A stretch of DNA of 64,000 bases from Modestobacter sp. VKM Ac-2977 (GCF_026968045.1 NZ_JAPVBQ010000004.1:546623-610622); one strand, 5' to 3'. Shown: positions 27,077-38,371, counted from the first letter of the stretch. Notes: generated by a model not told the origin, from the letters alone. Numbers and translations are program-made.

Positions 27077-29146
27077 CTAATGGGTGACCCCGTTCGTGCG
27101 CCTGCGTCGGCGCCACCGGTTCCTGTCGTCGGGGTCGGGCACGTCGTCGAGCCGGTCCAGTGGCGAGGGGGCCGGTGGTCCCGGCCGGCCGAGCACGGCG
27201 GCCACCTGGTCGAAGCCCGCGCGGGCGGCTGACCCGAGCGATCCGAGGGTGAACGCGTCCGCGGTCAGCAGCTCGACCGCGGCCCGCTCGGCGTCCTCAA
27301 CAGTCCGGACCCGGCCGGTGTCCGGGCCCATCCGCACGACGCCGTCGGCGCCGGCCAGGCCGGCCGCGGCGTCCAGGACGTCGCCGACGAGCTCCCCCCG
27401 TGGCCCGCGGAGTGGTGCGCTGGGCAGGGTCACCCCGATCGTCCACAGCATCTGCCGGTCGACGGCTTCCCCTTGCGCCTGGCTGTGCGCGAGTGCATGG
27501 CGGAGCCGCTGCCCGTGCTCCTGGACCGCCACGGTGGCACCGACGATCGCCGCGGCAGACGACGCCGGCCCGCCTGCCTCCCCGGCTCGCAGCGCAGCGT
27601 GCACCGCACCGACCACCGGCTCGCTCCGGGCCTCGTCGGCGAACAGGTGTGCCAGTCCACGCAGCTCGGTGTCGGTCGACGCGTCGAGGTCGCCGTCGGC
27701 TCCGCCGTCCCGTACAGCCGCGTCGAGGAGTGGCACCAGGACGCCGGGCTGCCCGGCCACCAGTCCGCTCACCGCAGTGCCGATCCCGGCGAGCGTCGCC
27801 TGGTCGACCAGCACCCGGTCCGGTGCGTCCGGCGCCAGGCCCTGCCCCAGTGCCCGCAGGGCCGCCTCGACCGCGGCCGCCGCACCCGGGCCCGCGGCGG
27901 CGAGCGAGACCACGGCGGCCAGGTCCGCCGTCCCGGCCGGCCAGGGCCGGCTCAGCAGCGTCGTCCAGGCCGCCGGCTCGCCGAGCAGCCGACCCGCTGA
28001 CCTCGGGTCGGCGCCGCTGCGCAGCACGGTCAGCGCCGCCGCCACCGGGTCGGGTGTCGTCGGCCCGACCCGGACGGCCGCCCCGACCCCCTGGGCGGCT
28101 TCGCGGGCCAGGAGCTGGCTCGCCCAGGACGCAGCCAGCCGGGAGGCGCCTCCCCCGACCGGGCCGACCAGGGTGCGCAGCACGACCCCCATCCCGACGG
28201 CCACCACGTCGACGGCACCGTCGGGGTCTGCGGGGTCCAACCGCAGCTCGTCGAGCGCCCGGCCGCCCCGGCTCGTGGCGGATGACCCGGCTGCCACCGA
28301 GCTGAGCGTCACCGCCAGCAGGCCGGCCAGCGCGTCGACGGAGCCACCCCGCTCGCCCAGCACGGTGAGCAGCCAGCGGAGGCCGTCGGCGCCGAGCCGC
28401 CCGACCACGGCAGCAGCGAAGGCAGGGCTCGCCGCGTGGCCGGACCAGCCGGCGGCCGCAGCATCGAGCTGCTCGGCCGTGCCCGGCAGGAGGAGATCCT
28501 CCGCCGCCTCCTTCCCCAACGCGGCGAACGCGCCGTCCCCCCATCCCGGCATCCGCCCGGCGAGCCAGCCGGTGACCCGCGCGGCGTCCGCAGGGCGGGC
28601 GGCCCCGCCCAACGACGCGGCGACCGCGGCGAGCACAGCCGCGACGGCCGTGGCGTCGGCGGCCAGCTCCTCGAGCAGGGCCCGGTGCTCGACGGCGCGG
28701 TCGGCGTCGTCCACCGCGACCGCCGCGCTCAGGTCGGCGGCCTCGTCGCGGCCGGGGGCGGGGACGCCGCCGTCCCACGCCGGCCCGATCAGCACCGCGA
28801 GCCGGGACCCGGCGCGGGCGAACTGGTCACGTTGGTCCGCGCGCAGGGCGGCAACCCGGGCGAGCACGGTCAGCCAGAGCTCACGGTGCTCAGTGAGCCG
28901 GGCAGCCGCCGTCGTCAGCGCGCTGTGCAGCTCACCGGCCACCGCCGTTGCCGTGGTGACCTCGGTGGTCACCGCCGCCGCGTCGGCTCCCCGCCAGCCG
29001 GTGTCGACGACCGCCGCGTCCAGCAGGTGCACCGTCGTCCCCGCCGAGAAGCCGGCCGATGCGAGCTGGTCGAGGACCTCACCCAGGACGGTCGGGGAGC
29101 CCGGCGGGTCGGGCAGCTCCGCCGGCGTGGGGAGCAGCGTGCTCAT
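27077..29146 (-). CDS. Large hypothetical protein, possible type VII secretion-associated
   Basis: A 689-residue, very Ala/Gly/Val/Leu-rich protein with no clear catalytic motif. The N-terminal 110 residues look helical and contain GWRGADAAAVTTEVTTATAV, a WxG-like turn followed by a second helix, as in WXG100-type proteins. The middle resembles the long helical ESX/PE-type scaffold proteins; the C-terminus ends in a basic RNRWRRRRRTNG. No signal peptide. The ATG overlaps the stop of the preceding small gene (ATGA), so the two are a coupled pair. I do not recognise a named family. Confidence 0.6.
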   Translation of the reverse strand: MSTLLPTPAELPDPPGSPTVLGEVLDQLASAGFSAGTTVHLLDAAVVDTGWRGADAAAVTTEVTTATAVAGELHSALTTAAARLTEHRELWLTVLARVAALRADQRDQFARAGSRLAVLIGPAWDGGVPAPGRDEAADLSAAVAVDDADRAVEHRALLEELAADATAVAAVLAAVAASLGGAARPADAARVTGWLAGRMPGWGDGAFAALGKEAAEDLLLPGTAEQLDAAAAGWSGHAASPAFAAAVVGRLGADGLRWLLTVLGERGGSVDALAGLLAVTLSSVAAGSSATSRGGRALDELRLDPADPDGAVDVVAVGMGVVLRTLVGPVGGGASRLAASWASQLLAREAAQGVGAAVRVGPTTPDPVAAALTVLRSGADPRSAGRLLGEPAAWTTLLSRPWPAGTADLAAVVSLAAAGPGAAAAVEAALRALGQGLAPDAPDRVLVDQATLAGIGTAVSGLVAGQPGVLVPLLDAAVRDGGADGDLDASTDTELRGLAHLFADEARSEPVVGAVHAALRAGEAGGPASSAAAIVGATVAVQEHGQRLRHALAHSQAQGEAVDRQMLWTIGVTLPSAPLRGPRGELVGDVLDAAAGLAGADGVVRMGPDTGRVRTVEDAERAAVELLTADAFTLGSLGSAARAGFDQVAAVLGRPGPPAPSPLDRLDDVPDPDDRNRWRRRRRTNGVTH

Positions 29147-29424
29147 CGGGGGACAGCCGCGCCCCGACCGGGCAGCAACCCGCCGTCCAGCTGCTGCCAG
29201 GAGTCGGCGGCCGTCGCCACGGCGCTCTGCAGCCAGGCCAGCTCGCCGGCCAGGCAGCCACCGGCGGCCGCCACCGTCTCACCGAACCCGGCCACGACCG
29301 GGCCGAGTGGCCCGCCCACCCCCGCGCCGTCGACCGTCGCACCGACCTGGGCCGCCCGGGCCGACGCGGCGTCCAGCACCCCGGCCAGCGCGTACAGCCC
29401 GGCCGGGACCACCTCGATCACCAT
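29143..29424 (-). CDS. Small helical protein, WXG100/EspC-like
   Basis: 93 residues from the ATG at 29424. The sequence is two predicted helices around a glycine-rich turn (GAGVGGPLGPVVAGFG) and a second helix ELAWLQSAVATAADSWQQLD. Size, lack of signal peptide and helical hairpin pattern fit small ESX-secreted or EspC-type proteins, but the turn has no exact WxG. It overlaps the 689-residue gene by four bases. Other starts are possible because the frame stays open upstream. Confidence 0.5.
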   Translation of the reverse strand: MVIEVVPAGLYALAGVLDAASARAAQVGATVDGAGVGGPLGPVVAGFGETVAAAGGCLAGELAWLQSAVATAADSWQQLDGGLLPGRGAAVPR

Positions 29425-29589
29425 GCCGGGGAGTCTGGCGGCCCAGCGGCGTCGCCCCCGACCGTCGTCCACAGGCTCGCTGGCCTCGCAGGCTGAGCGG
29501 AGCGTCGTCGTCCACACCGTCCACAGGCGTCGTCCACAACCGGTGGACGACGGCGGAGCACCGTTGCGGCCGGCCTCTAGGCTGCGCGC

Positions 29590-30027
29590 GTGCGCACCGG
29601 ACCGTCCGACGTCGGCGACCCCGAGGCCGGGTCGACCCTGCCGTTCGTGCTGGTCTGCTGGCTGGTGGGGGCGCTGATGGTGTTCGGTGCGATCGCTGCC
29701 TCCGACGCCTTCCTGGAGCAGCAGGAGGTCCAGTCGGTCTGCGACGGTGCCGCGCTGGCGGCGGCGAACCAGGTCGACGAGGGCGCCGTCTACACCCGCG
29801 GGGTGGGCACCGAGCTGCCGTTGACCCGCGCAGCGGCCGAGGCGGCGGTGGCCGACCAGCTCGGAGACGTCGGCGTCGTCTTGGACTCGTGGTCGGCGGC
29901 GACCGACGGGGCCGAGGTGACCGTGCGGTGCAGCCGGTCGGTCCCGATCGCCTTCGGCTGGCTCTTCCTGGCCGGCGAGCCACTGGAGCGCACCGCCGTG
30001 GCCAGCGCCCGGGCCCCCACCGCATGA
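29590..30027 (+). CDS. TadG/TadE-like pilus assembly protein
   Basis: 145 residues from a GTG start at 29590. One N-terminal membrane helix (PFVLVCWLVGALMVFGAIAA) is followed by the typical DAFLEQQEVQSVCDGAALAA, resembling the first part of TadG-like pilus or Flp assembly proteins whose extracellular part starts with a run of Ala residues. Tad ATPase and platform genes are not next to it, so it is isolated here. It is divergent from the type VII-like pair. A terminator follows (30033-30064). Confidence 0.65.
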   Translation: MRTGPSDVGDPEAGSTLPFVLVCWLVGALMVFGAIAASDAFLEQQEVQSVCDGAALAAANQVDEGAVYTRGVGTELPLTRAAAEAAVADQLGDVGVVLDSWSAATDGAEVTVRCSRSVPIAFGWLFLAGEPLERTAVASARAPTA

Positions 30028-30032
30028 ACGAG

Positions 30033-30064
30033 GACGGCCCCCGACCGCGAGGTCGGGGGCCGTC
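30033..30064. terminator. Terminator after TadG-like gene
   Basis: A perfect 14-bp GC stem (30033-30046 with 30051-30064) with loop GCGA starts five bases after the stop codon. It lies between the plus-strand gene and the 3' end of tRNA-Tyr and may serve both. Confidence 0.8.
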
Positions 30065-30074
30065 GTACCAGGTG

Positions 30075-30156
30075 TGGCGGGTGAAGGATTCGAACCTTCG
30101 TAGGCTAAGCCGACGGATTTACAGTCCGCTCCCATTGGCCACTCGGGCAACCCGCC
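30075..30156 (-). tRNA. tRNA-Tyr (anticodon GTA)
   Basis: An 82-base type II tRNA with a long variable arm. It starts GGCGGGT and ends ACCCGCC-A. The anticodon loop CTGTAAA gives GTA. No CCA is encoded. It reads opposite to yajQ, which starts 90 bases away. Confidence 0.96.
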
Positions 30157-30245
30157 GTGGTGGTACCGGGAGAGCTTACAAGACGGGGGACGACGTCCTC
30201 GCCGGGTCCCCGGCGGCGCGCCGTCCCCACTGAGGAGGAACCGAC

Positions 30246-30737
30246 ATGGCCGATGCGTCCTTCGACGTGGTGAGCAAGGTCGACCGACAGGAGGTCGACA
30301 ACGCCCTGAACCAGGCGGGCAAGGAGCTGTCGCAGCGGTTCGACTTCCGTGGCGTGAACGCCACCATCGCCTGGGCCGGCGAAGAGGCCGTGAGCCTGCA
30401 GGCCGACACCGAGGAGCGGGTGGCCGCAGCGCTGGAGGTGTTCAAGGAGAAGCTGGTCAAGCGGGGCATCTCGATGAAGGCGCTGGACGCCGACGAGCCG
30501 CAGTCCTCGGGGAAGGTCTACAAGATCTCCGCCCGGATCCAGCAGGGCATCGCCTCGGACAAGGCCAAGGAGATCGCCAAGGCCATCCGCGACGAGGGCC
30601 CCAAGGGCGTGCAGGCGCAGATCCAGGGCGACCAGCTCCGGGTCAGCGGCAAGAAGCGCGACGACCTGCAGGCGGTCCAGCAGCTGCTGAAGAGCAAGGA
30701 CTTCGAGATCGCGCTGCAGTTCGACAACTACCGCTGA
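30246..30737 (+). CDS. yajQ: YajQ family nucleotide (c-di-GMP)-binding protein
   Basis: 163 residues, full length for the family. It starts [20 protein letters not shown] and shows [32 protein letters not shown] and [17 protein letters not shown]. Members have two tandem ferredoxin-like domains; some bind c-di-GMP and act as transcription-coupled effectors. The nearby EAL gene makes a c-di-GMP context plausible but proves nothing. A good GAGGAG site precedes the ATG. Confidence 0.95.
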   Translation: MADASFDVVSKVDRQEVDNALNQAGKELSQRFDFRGVNATIAWAGEEAVSLQADTEERVAAALEVFKEKLVKRGISMKALDADEPQSSGKVYKISARIQQGIASDKAKEIAKAIRDEGPKGVQAQIQGDQLRVSGKKRDDLQAVQQLLKSKDFEIALQFDNYR

Positions 30738-30746
30738 GCTGAGGGA

Positions 30747-30778
30747 GACGGCCCCCGCGCTGCGGTGCAGGGGCCGTC
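30747..30778. terminator. Convergent terminator between yajQ and htpX
   Basis: A 9-bp perfect outer stem (30747-30755 with 30770-30778) with a GC-rich inner loop that may pair further. It lies ten bases past the yajQ stop and overlaps the htpX stop codon. Confidence 0.65.
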
Positions 30779-31640
30779 AGCCCAGCTCCCGGGCCATCTG
30801 CTGCAGCCGCGCGATGCGCTCGGCCATCGGCGGGTGGGTGGCGAACATCGACGCCATCCCCTGCCCGCGGAACGGGTTGGCGATCATCAGGTGGCTCTGG
30901 GTCACCAGCCGGTCGTCCTGCGGCAGCGGCCGGGCCGCCACGCCGCGCTCGAGCTTGGACAGCGCACTGGCCAGCGCCAGCGGGTCGGAGCTGAGCCGCG
31001 CACCGGAGGCGTCGGCCTGGTACTCCCGGCTGCGGCTGACCGCCATCTGGACCAGGCCCGCGGCGACCGGACCGAGGAAGACCAGCAGCAGGCCGCCCAG
31101 CCCGCCGCCCTGGCGGTCCTCGGACCGGCCACCGAACAGCGAGGCGAACATCGCCATGTGCGCCAGATAGGTGATCACCGTGGCCATGGCGCCGGCGACC
31201 GAGCTGATCAGGATGTCGCGGTTGTAGACGTGCGACAGCTCGTGGGCCAGCACGCCGCGCAGCTCCCGACGGTCCAGCAGCTCCAGGATGCCCTGGGTGC
31301 AGCAGACCGCCGCGTTCCGCGGGTTGCGGCCGGTGGCGAAGGCGTTCGGCTGGCTCGTGGGGCTCACGTAGAGCCGGGGCATGGGCTGCCGGGCCTCGGT
31401 CGCCAGCTCGCGCACGATCGCGTACAGCTGCGGGGCCTGGGTCTCGGTGACCGGGAAGGCGCGCATCGCCCGCAGCGCCAGCTTGTCGGAGTTGAAGTAC
31501 GCCCAGCCGTTCACGCCCAGCGCCAGCACCAGCGCGATGAGCAGCCCGCCGCGGCCGAAGAAGCTGCCGACCAGCAGGATGACCCCGGCCATCAGGCCCA
31601 GCAGCACGGCCGTCTTCAGTCCGTTGTTCCAGCGTTGCAC
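30777..31640 (-). CDS. htpX: Zinc metalloprotease HtpX
   Basis: This is an M48-family membrane protease for quality control of membrane proteins. The GTG at 31640 ([15 protein letters not shown]) gives 287 residues and matches the family N-terminus; longer frames upstream have no homologous content. The active site [16 protein letters not shown] (HExxH) is followed by a downstream Glu in [16 protein letters not shown]. Membrane helices occur at about 10-55 and 140-195. [20 protein letters not shown] is the family signature. It is divergent from korA with a 157-base gap. Confidence 0.95.
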   Translation of the reverse strand: MQRWNNGLKTAVLLGLMAGVILLVGSFFGRGGLLIALVLALGVNGWAYFNSDKLALRAMRAFPVTETQAPQLYAIVRELATEARQPMPRLYVSPTSQPNAFATGRNPRNAAVCCTQGILELLDRRELRGVLAHELSHVYNRDILISSVAGAMATVITYLAHMAMFASLFGGRSEDRQGGGLGGLLLVFLGPVAAGLVQMAVSRSREYQADASGARLSSDPLALASALSKLERGVAARPLPQDDRLVTQSHLMIANPFRGQGMASMFATHPPMAERIARLQQMARELG

Positions 31641-31797
31641 GAGCGGTAGAACGCCGCCGGCCCGATCGCCGTTCCCCCGGCAGCTGGGGCCCGGCTGTGA
31701 GGTGAGCCGACCCTGTGTGGCTTCCCTCACGTCGGCGGCCGAGCCGGTCCCCCGGCGCGCCGCGCACGTAGCCTGGTGGGTCGGAGGTACCTCACAC

Positions 31798-33833
<2,036 letters not shown>

Positions 33834-33837
<4 letters not shown>

Positions 33838-34958
33838 CCGCCATCGAGTCCACCAACGCGCACGTGCACGACCTCGGCATGCCCGCCGGAGGTCCGGACG
33901 TCACGACCATCGCCGGCGCCATCGACGCCTCGGTCGCGGCGAACGGTGAGAAGCAGACGACGCTGAAGGCCAAGGACCTCAAGACCGACCAGGAGGTGCG
34001 CTGGTGCCCGGGGTGCGGTGACTACGTCATCCTCAACGCGGTCCAGAGCTTCCTGCCCAGTCTCGGCATCGCCCGCGAGGACATGGTCATCGTGTCCGGC
34101 ATCGGGTGCTCCTCCCGGTTCCCGTACTACATGAACACCTACGGGATGCACTCGATCCACGGCCGGGCCCCGGCCATCGCGACCGGCCTGGCCGCCTCCC
34201 GCCCCGACCTGTCGGTGTGGGTCGTCACCGGGGACGGCGATGCGCTGTCCATCGGTGGCAACCACCTGATCCACACCCTGCGCCGCAACGTGAACCTGAC
34301 GATCCTGCTGTTCAACAACCGGATCTACGGGCTCACCAAGGGCCAGTACTCGCCGACGTCGGAGGTCGGGAAGGTCACCAAGTCCACCCCGATGGGCTCG
34401 ATCGACGCCCCGTTCAACCCGGTGTCACTCGCGCTGGGCGCGGACGCGACCTTCGTCGGCCGGGCGATGGACTCCGACCGCAAGGGCCTCACCGACGTGC
34501 TGCGCCAGGCCGCGGAGCACCAGGGCACGTCGCTGGTGGAGATCTACCAGAACTGCAACATCTTCAACGACGGTGCGTTCGAGCTGCTCAAGGACCCGGC
34601 CACCGGCCCGATGTGGACGATCCCGCTGGTGCACGGCGAGCCGCTGGTCTTCGGCCCGGGGGGCGCCTCCTGCGTCGTCCGCGACGACTTCGGCGGCCTG
34701 CGGATCGCCGAGACCAACCAGGTCGACGCCAGCCAGATCGTGGTGCACGACGCGCACCGCGAGGACCCGTCGTACGCGTTCGCGCTGTCCCGGCTGTCCA
34801 GCCAGGACCTGCGCTACAGCCCGATGGGCGTCTTCCGGTCGGTGGCCAAGCCCACGTACGACCGGATGATGGCCGACCAGCTCGAGGACGCCGCGGCGCA
34901 GGAGCCCGCCGACCTCGACGCCCTGCTGGCCGGCGGCGACAGCTGGACCGTCAGCTGA
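33834..34958 (+). CDS. korB: 2-oxoacid:ferredoxin oxidoreductase subunit beta
   Basis: This is the thiamine-diphosphate subunit of KorAB. The GTG at 33834 gives 374 residues. The cluster-binding motif RWCPGCGDYVILNAV lies near residue 57, with SGIGCSSRFPYYM after it. The TPP/Mg motif spans VVTGDGDALSIGGNHLIHTL to LFNNRIYGLTKGQYSPTS. No separate ferredoxin or delta subunit is next to it. A strong hairpin (34979-35017) follows. Confidence 0.94.
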
Positions 34959-34978
34959 TCGCAGTCCAGCGCTGAACA

Positions 34979-35017
34979 CCGGTGGCCGGAGGACCTCGAG
35001 GGTCCTCCGGCCACCGG
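34979..35017. terminator. Convergent terminator between korB and the MocR regulator
   Basis: A perfect 17-bp stem (34979-34995 with 35001-35017) with a 5-base loop lies 20 bases past the korB stop and 3 bases from the convergent gene end. It can serve both. Confidence 0.85.
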
Positions 35018-35020
35018 CGT

Positions 35021-36391
35021 CTACGTCTCGCGGAGCACCTCGGTGAGCACCGCCAGGGCCCCGGCGAGCTCGTCTCTGGTGGGGTGGGCGAACCCGAGCA
35101 CCAGCCCCGCCCGGTTCCCGTCGGCGCCGGTCAGGTGGTGGCGCCCCAGCCCGTCCAGGGCCACCCCGCGGGCCGCGGCCGCCGCGATGACCGCCGCCTC
35201 CGCCCCGGGGTCGGGCAGCGGCACCAGCACGTGGGCTCCGGCGGGGTCTCCGTCCGCCCGGCAGCCGGCCGCCGTCACCGCCGCGAGCACCTCCGCCCGG
35301 CGGCCAGCGAGCTCGCGGCGCAGCCGCCGCAGGTGCCGGGCGAGGTCGCCGGAGCCGGCCAGCGCGGCGAGGACCCGCTGACCGGCCCGAGCCGGGCGGG
35401 TGCCCGTCCTGGTGCGCCGGGCGAGCAGGTCGATGCGCAGGCCCGGTGGCGCCACCAGCCAGCCGGCACCCAGGGTCGGGCTCACGATCTTGCTGGTGGT
35501 GCCGAGGTGGACGACGACGTCCGGCCCCAGGGCCCCGAGCAGCGGCAGCGGCGCGACGTCGTAGCGCAGCTCACCGTCGTAGTCGTCCTCCAGCACCCAC
35601 CAGCCCTCGGTGCGGGCGCGGGCGACGAGGTCCAGCCGGCGGGCTGCCGACATCCGCCGGCCGAGCGGGTACTGGTGGGCCGGGGTGCAGTAGACGGCGG
35701 CCAGCCCGGCCGGCACCGCGGAGACGACCAGTCCGTCGCGGTCGACCGGGACGGGCACCGGCTGCACACCGGCGTCGACCAGCGCACCGACGACCCGCTG
35801 GTACCCCGGGTCCTCCACCCCGACCCGGCTGCCAGGGGGCAGGACGCGGGCGACCTCGGCCACGGCGGCCGACGTGCCGGACGTGGCCAGCACGTCGGCC
35901 GCGGTGGCCGACAGCCCCCGGTGGCGCAGCAGGTGCTCGGCGACGGCGGCGCGGAAGGCCGGGTCCCCGGCCGACTCGGTGGTGGCATCGGGCGCGCTGT
36001 CCCCAGCGGCGCGCCAGGCTCGCCGCCAGGCCGCCTGGTCGAGCACCTCGAGACAGGGCGACCCGGCCCGCAGGTCGACGAGCGCAGGACCCGCCGGCGG
36101 CGCGACCCGGCCGGCGCGGGCCGCTGCCGGTGGGGCCAGCACCGAGCCGACCACGAACGTGCCCACCCCCCGGCGCCCGGCAGCCCACCCCTCGGCCAGC
36201 AGCTGGTCGTAGGCGGCTGCGGTGACCGTCCGGCTGACCCGCAACGCCGTCGCCAGCTCGCGGGTGGACGGCAGTCGGTCACCGGGGCGCAGCGCACCGG
36301 CCACGGCGGCCTCCCGCAGCCCGTCGGCCAGCTGCGCCGCCAACGGCCTCGCGGCCGACCGGTCGAGGACGACGGGCGGGACGTCGATCAG
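35021..36391 (-). CDS. MocR/PdxR-type regulator (GntR HTH + aminotransferase fold)
   Basis: The N-terminal winged helix (PLAAQLADGLREAAVAGAL, then LPSTRELATALRVSRTVTAA) is fused to a fold-type I aminotransferase-like domain. The PLP lysine is probably in LGTTSKIVSPTLGAGWL and the cofactor aspartate in EDDYDGELRYD. The gene is divergent from a PNPOx-fold gene, the usual layout for MocR regulators controlling a neighbour. The start is uncertain: I use a CTG at 36391, six bases after GGAGG; a GTG at 36448 would add 19 residues. Whether it is a true PdxR (B6 sensor) is inference. Confidence 0.82.
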   Translation of the reverse strand: MIDVPPVVLDRSAARPLAAQLADGLREAAVAGALRPGDRLPSTRELATALRVSRTVTAAAYDQLLAEGWAAGRRGVGTFVVGSVLAPPAAARAGRVAPPAGPALVDLRAGSPCLEVLDQAAWRRAWRAAGDSAPDATTESAGDPAFRAAVAEHLLRHRGLSATAADVLATSGTSAAVAEVARVLPPGSRVGVEDPGYQRVVGALVDAGVQPVPVPVDRDGLVVSAVPAGLAAVYCTPAHQYPLGRRMSAARRLDLVARARTEGWWVLEDDYDGELRYDVAPLPLLGALGPDVVVHLGTTSKIVSPTLGAGWLVAPPGLRIDLLARRTRTGTRPARAGQRVLAALAGSGDLARHLRRLRRELAGRRAEVLAAVTAAGCRADGDPAGAHVLVPLPDPGAEAAVIAAAAARGVALDGLGRHHLTGADGNRAGLVLGFAHPTRDELAGALAVLTEVLRET

Positions 36392-36469
36392 CGGACACCT
36401 CCGGTGGCCTGGCAGAAAAGCGTCGGAATGGCCCTTGGAGGATGCCACGGCGTGCTGCACGTTGGGGCC

Positions 36470-37156
36470 ATGGACGTCGCAGCCCCGCTCTCCCCCACCC
36501 CCCGCAGCACCATCCGCCGGGGGGCACGCCGCGCCCGCACCGACCGCACGGAGCTGTACGCCGCGCTGGACGCCGGGCTCGTCGGCCACCTGGGCGTCGT
36601 GCTCGACGGCGCGCCGGTGGTGCTGCCCACCGGGTACGGCCGGGTCGGCGACACCCTCTACCTGCACGGCTCGACCGGGGCGGCCACACTGCGCGCCGCC
36701 GCGGCCGGCCAGCCGGTGGCCTTCACCGTCACCCACGTCGACGGCGTCGTCTACGCGCGCTCGTCCTTCCACCACTCGATGAACTACCGCTGCGCGGTCG
36801 TGCACGGCACCGCGCAGCTGGTCATCGACCCCGCCGAGCGGCTGCGCGCGCTGGCGGCGCTGACCGAGCAGCTGGCGCCGGGATCCTGGACGGCGACCCG
36901 GCAGCCGGACCGCCGGGAACTGGCCGCCACCGCCGTCCTGGCGCTGGACCTCGCCGATGCGAGCCTGAAGGTGCGCACCGGCCCGCCCGGGGACGACGAG
37001 CGCGACCTGGCGGCCGATGCCGGCCCGTCGCCGGTGTGGGCCGGGGTCCTGCCGCTGCGCACCGTGCTCGGCGAGCCGGAGCCCGATCCGCTGCTCCCGG
37101 CCGGGGTGCCGGTACCGCCCCGGGTGCGGGACCGGGCGCTCAGCCGCCCGGGGTGA
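36470..37156 (+). CDS. PNPOx-fold flavin/FMN-binding protein
   Basis: 228 residues from the ATG at 36470 (an upstream ATG at 36429 is possible). The split-barrel pattern is visible: HLGVVLDGAPVVLPTGYGRV, DTLYLHGSTGAATLRAAAAG and YARSSFHHSMNYRCAVVHGT. The family includes pyridoxamine 5'-phosphate oxidases, F420-dependent reductases and heme oxygenase-like proteins; this variant is often called pyridoxamine 5'-phosphate oxidase family. It probably belongs to the regulon of the divergent MocR regulator. Its last 17 bases overlap the end of the convergent next gene. Confidence 0.85.
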   Translation: MDVAAPLSPTPRSTIRRGARRARTDRTELYAALDAGLVGHLGVVLDGAPVVLPTGYGRVGDTLYLHGSTGAATLRAAAAGQPVAFTVTHVDGVVYARSSFHHSMNYRCAVVHGTAQLVIDPAERLRALAALTEQLAPGSWTATRQPDRRELAATAVLALDLADASLKVRTGPPGDDERDLAADAGPSPVWAGVLPLRTVLGEPEPDPLLPAGVPVPPRVRDRALSRPG

Positions 37157-38330
37157 CCCGGAGCACCTGGTCCTCGCCGCCGCCGTTGTCGGTGGTCACG
37201 TACAGCGCGTCCTCCCCCTGCTCGGGGGTGCGGATGCGGCCGTAGGTGTCCTCGAGCTCGGGGAGCCGGAAGGACTCGACCAGCTCGCCGTCCTCGGTCA
37301 GCCGGAGCGCGAGGACGCCGGTGTCCTTCTGCACGCCGACCAGCAGCAGCCCGTCGTAGTCGCCCCAGGCCTCCCCGTCGAGGAACGTCGCCCCGGACGG
37401 CGCGATGGTCGGCTCGCCGGAGGACCAGACCGCGGGCACGGCGCCGGGGGCGGTCATCGGCACGCTCTCGTCGTAGACGCCCGCCCCGACCGGGTCCCAG
37501 CCGTGGTCGGCACCCGGCTGGAGCAGGTTCACCTCGTCGTCCCGGTCGGGCCCGTGCTCCACCGAGTACACCTGGCCGGAGTCGGGGTGCACGGCCAGGC
37601 CCTGCACGTTGCGGTGCCCGTACGTCCAGATCCGGTCAGCGGCGTCGGCGACGTCGGTGAACGGGTTGTCCGGCAGGGCCTCACCGGTCTGCGGGTCGAT
37701 CCGGAGGACCTTGCCGGCGAGTGAGCCGAGGTCCTGGGGGTTGGTGCCGACGGCGTTGTCACCGGTCCCGACGAAGAGCGCGCCGTCGGGGCCGAACTCG
37801 ACCCGGCACCCGCCGTGCCGGCCGCTGTCGGCGTTGACCGGGATGCCGCCCAGGAGTGGGTCGGCGACCCGGGTGGCGGCGGTCCACCCCTCGTCCACCG
37901 TCCAGGCGATCACCTGGATCTCGGCGCCATCGGCGGACTGCACGCCCTGGCAGGTGTAGAAGCGCCGGTTGTCGGCGAAGGCGGGGTCGAGGGCGAGGCC
38001 CATCAGGCCGGTCTCCCCCTCGGCGAACAGGTCGTCGAAGTCCGTGTCCAGCGGGCGCGCCTCGCCGTCGGGCAGCACCGCGGTCAGGCCGCCGGCGCGC
38101 TCGTCGACCAGCAGGGTGCCGTCCGGTGCCTGGGCGACGTCCCAGGGGTGGTCGAGCCCGTCGAGCACCACCTCGACGTCCAGCGCGGGGGCACCGGTGG
38201 GTGCGGACACCGGCGCAGGGGCGGCAGCACCGGAGTCAGCAGCGCCGGAGTCAGCAGCGCCGGAGTCGGTGGCACCGCAGGCGACGAGCAGCAGGAGCGG
38301 GGGCAGGGCCACCCAGGGACGGCGGGTCAT
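37140..38330 (-). CDS. PQQ-dependent sugar dehydrogenase family lipoprotein (soluble GDH-like)
   Basis: 396 residues from the ATG at 38330. The signal peptide ends in a lipobox (LLLLVACG), so it is a surface lipoprotein. A short linker with TDSGAADSGAADSGAA follows. The six-bladed propeller of the GDH-B/aldose sugar dehydrogenase family is clear: DGLDHPWDVAQAPDG, GETGLMGLALDPAFADN, GRHGGCRVEFGPDGALFVGT, WTYGHRNVQGLAVHPDSGQV, EHGPDRDDEVNLLQPGADHG. Whether it binds PQQ is unproven; many actinobacterial homologues are of unknown substrate. Confidence 0.85.
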   Translation of the reverse strand: MTRRPWVALPPLLLLVACGATDSGAADSGAADSGAAAPAPVSAPTGAPALDVEVVLDGLDHPWDVAQAPDGTLLVDERAGGLTAVLPDGEARPLDTDFDDLFAEGETGLMGLALDPAFADNRRFYTCQGVQSADGAEIQVIAWTVDEGWTAATRVADPLLGGIPVNADSGRHGGCRVEFGPDGALFVGTGDNAVGTNPQDLGSLAGKVLRIDPQTGEALPDNPFTDVADAADRIWTYGHRNVQGLAVHPDSGQVYSVEHGPDRDDEVNLLQPGADHGWDPVGAGVYDESVPMTAPGAVPAVWSSGEPTIAPSGATFLDGEAWGDYDGLLLVGVQKDTGVLALRLTEDGELVESFRLPELEDTYGRIRTPEQGEDALYVTTDNGGGEDQVLRVTPGG

Positions 38331-38371
38331 CCTCCCCAGGATGCCCCCGATCCGACCGACGGGGGCGGCCG

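Noticed and set aside
27084..30233. Plus-strand open frame of about 1,050 codons across the type VII-like genes and tRNA-Tyr
   Set aside because: It runs through several genes and a tRNA and is Ser/Arg/Pro/Ala-rich; an artefact of GC content.
38216..38275. Short tandem DNA repeats in the lipoprotein gene
   Set aside because: They encode a disordered linker (repeated ADSGA) after the lipobox; ordinary slippage in a linker.
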